DNA from: Paraburkholderia ginsengisoli NBRC 100965
GTDB taxonomy: Bacteria > Pseudomonadota > Gammaproteobacteria > Burkholderiales > Burkholderiaceae
Length of the DNA: 64,000 nucleotides
Assembly (NCBI RefSeq): GCF_000739735.1
Contig: NZ_BBJF01000005.1
Coordinates: 744,001-808,000 of the forward strand
Direction of reading: 5' to 3'
Shown here: positions 62,338-64,000 of the stretch, one piece after another
Layout: the number at the start of each line of letters is the position of its first letter
How positions within the stretch are numbered: position 1 is the stretch's first letter
Translations under genes and position numbers: made by a program
The notes under the pieces: model-generated
Told to the model about the DNA's origin: nothing
The model's database searches: none
What the model saw: the letters and a program-made list of their open reading frames with translations, nothing else

Positions 62338-64000
62338 ATGTTCCGTAGAACCCTCTTACCCATTCCGTTTGCCGCGCTGCTGACGCTCGCCGCATGCGGC
62401 AGCAATCACGATAGCTCGCCGGCGGCCCCGGCGACGGGCGCGTCGGCACCGACCGGCGCATCCACGCCGGCCGTGTCGGCGCAGGACGCCGTCGCAACCG
62501 CCACGCCGATCAAGCACGTCGTGGTGATCTTCGGCGAGAACGTCTCGTTCGATCACTACTTCGCGACCTACCCGCAGGCGTCGAACCCGGTCGGCGAACC
62601 GCAATTCACCGCGGCCGCAGGCACACCGGCAGTCAACAACCTGAGCAGCAACAACCTGATCACGGCGAACCCGAACGCGCTGGCCACATCGCCGAATACG
62701 GCCGGCCGCACGGTCGGTCTCGTGGCGATTCCGGGCCTCGGCCTGCCCGCCGCCGATCTGTTGCCGTTCCGTCTGGACCGCTCGCAGGCGAACACGTCGA
62801 GCCAGAATCACGCGTACGCCGCCGAACAGCTCGCGTACAACAACGGCGCGATGGACTCGTTCCCGTTGTTCACGGCAGCGGGCTCGACCATCGCCGGCAG
62901 CACCGGCGCGTTCGCGACGAAGGGCCAGGTGCTCGGCTACTTCGACGGCAACACGGTCACGGCGATGTGGAACTACGCGCAGAACTTCGCGATGAACCAG
63001 AACGCGTACACGGACACATTCGGTCCATCGACGCCGGGCGCGCTCGAAGTGGTGTCCGGTCAGAACAACGGCGTGGTCGTGACGGGCGGCAGTTCGGTCA
63101 ACGCGATCCCCGACTCGGCTGGCGGCTTCACGATGGTCGGCGACCTCGACCCGACCGGCGACGTCTGCACGATCGCGGCAGGCAGCACGGTAACGGGCCT
63201 GATGTCGTCGAACAACAAGAACATCGGCGACCTGCTCAACGCGAAGGGCCTCACGTGGGGCGGCTTCATGGGCGGCTTCAATCTGCAGACCGTCAACGCA
63301 AATGGCACGACCGGCTGCGCACGCTCGACCTTCTCGCAGGTGCTGAACGCGACCAAGGCCGACTACGTGCAGCATCACGCGTGGTTCCAGTACTACCCGA
63401 GCACGGCGAACTTCGCGCATACGCGTCCGTCGTCGGTGGCGGCAATCGGCGCGACCGATCCGCTCGACAACAGCGCGACGCCGGTGCATCACCAGTACGA
63501 CACCGACGATTTCTTCACCGCCGTGAAGGCCGGCAACTTCCCGTCGGTGAGCTTCCTGAAAGCGCCAGCAGTCAGCGACGGCCACCCGGGCAACTCGGAC
63601 CCGATCGACGAACAGGCTTTCGTCACGAAGGTGATCAACTTCCTCCAGCAACAGCCTGACTGGAAGAACACCGCCGTGATCATCGCCTACGACGATTCGG
63701 ACGGCTGGTACGACCATCGCTACAAGGCACCGACGAGTTCGTCGTTCGATTCCACCACGGCGCAATCGGCCGGCGGCAAGACGGTGGCGGGCAGCGACAA
63801 CCTCAGCGGTCCTGGCCAGTGCACGGCAGCGGGTGCAGTGCAGCCGCAAGGCGTGAACGGTGGTGCGGTGAACGGCCGTTGCGGTCCGGGTACGCGCACG
63901 CCGTTCATCGTGGTGTCGCCGTGGGCGAAGGTCAACTTCGTCGACGACACGCCGATCACCCAGGCGTCCGTCGTGAAGTTCATCGAGGACAACTGGCTCG
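62338..64000 (+). CDS. Alkaline-phosphatase-superfamily phosphoesterase lipoprotein (AcpA/phospholipase C type), truncated by window end
   Basis: At least 554 residues, start ATG at 62338 with GGAG before it. Lipoprotein signal MFRRTLLPIPFAALLTLAAC (lipobox LAAC), then HVVVIFGENVSFDHYFATYP, the metal-binding start of the AcpA / phospholipase C family, and further IIAYDDSDGWYDHRYK and NGRCGPGTRTPFIVVSPWAK, typical of the same group. It would cleave phosphate esters in the envelope or outside. The C terminus lies beyond the window. Confidence 0.87.
   Translation, partial: MFRRTLLPIPFAALLTLAACGSNHDSSPAAPATGASAPTGASTPAVSAQDAVATATPIKHVVVIFGENVSFDHYFATYPQASNPVGEPQFTAAAGTPAVNNLSSNNLITANPNALATSPNTAGRTVGLVAIPGLGLPAADLLPFRLDRSQANTSSQNHAYAAEQLAYNNGAMDSFPLFTAAGSTIAGSTGAFATKGQVLGYFDGNTVTAMWNYAQNFAMNQNAYTDTFGPSTPGALEVVSGQNNGVVVTGGSSVNAIPDSAGGFTMVGDLDPTGDVCTIAAGSTVTGLMSSNNKNIGDLLNAKGLTWGGFMGGFNLQTVNANGTTGCARSTFSQVLNATKADYVQHHAWFQYYPSTANFAHTRPSSVAAIGATDPLDNSATPVHHQYDTDDFFTAVKAGNFPSVSFLKAPAVSDGHPGNSDPIDEQAFVTKVINFLQQQPDWKNTAVIIAYDDSDGWYDHRYKAPTSSSFDSTTAQSAGGKTVAGSDNLSGPGQCTAAGAVQPQGVNGGAVNGRCGPGTRTPFIVVSPWAKVNFVDDTPITQASVVKFIEDNWL

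Overview
The window looks like part of a Burkholderia sensu lato genome (most likely Paraburkholderia, perhaps a secondary replicon). The DNA is GC-rich with dense, overlapping operons. Lineage markers are a Burkholderia-type trimeric porin, a DUF4148 protein, an MxKDX pentapeptide-repeat protein and three GlxA/AraC-type regulators. I saw no rRNA, tRNA, CRISPR array, insertion sequence or prophage. Both window ends cut genes: a probable electron-transfer flavoprotein subunit on the left and a phosphoesterase lipoprotein on the right.

Region 1 (about 1-8.5 kb and 15.3-26.9 kb) is a choline / glycine betaine catabolic block. The left operon runs glyA, M19 dipeptidase-like protein, DUF5943-type protein, dgcA, dgcB, etf and is divergent from a GbdR-like regulator. 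The second operon is sdaB-soxBDAG plus a small ORF, divergent from another GlxA-type regulator. The third is choVW (choline ABC transporter without its binding protein) with a GbdR-like regulator as last gene. Together they import choline-type compounds, demethylate dimethylglycine and sarcosine, feed one-carbon units into folate, and turn glycine/serine into pyruvate. Two of these promoters share TTTGCGACA half-sites.

Region 2 (8.6-15.2 kb) holds a small redox module: an ECF sigma factor with an NrsF/DUF1109 membrane anti-sigma, and on the opposite strand an MxKDX protein, a cytochrome b and a Tat-exported molybdopterin lipoprotein. Two exact GTAACC-N16-CGAA motifs link them. A class C beta-lactamase and an MFS transporter follow.

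Region 3 (27.2-31.1 kb) is a hydroxy-acid unit (MFS transporter, tartrate/D-malate dehydrogenase, divergent LysR regulator) plus a DUF4148 protein.

Region 4 (31.1-49.3 kb) appears to be one regulon: porin, class II aldolase, a five-gene LivHMGF-type ABC transporter, a seven-gene acyl-CoA pathway (two CoA ligases, two acyl-CoA dehydrogenases, two SDRs, and an IclR regulator). A 15-bp palindrome, TTCTGCAWTGCAGAA, occurs in front of the porin, aldolase and transporter; degenerate copies flank the acyl-CoA pathway promoters. The substrate is unknown. Inside this block is an orphan small gene for a peptide with a double-glycine leader.

Region 5 (49.5-52.8 kb) carries a BON-domain protein, an XRE-cupin regulator and a two-component flavin monooxygenase.

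Region 6 (52.9-61.9 kb) is the least ordinary part: a second-copy-type prs, an FkbH-like HAD protein, an acyl carrier protein, an AlgI-like MBOAT, an SGNH protein, a GT87 glycosyltransferase and an AT-richer double-hotdog/SDR fusion. I read it as an ACP-dependent system that makes an unusual acyl (possibly glyceryl-derived) group and puts it on an extracytoplasmic glycan or glycolipid.
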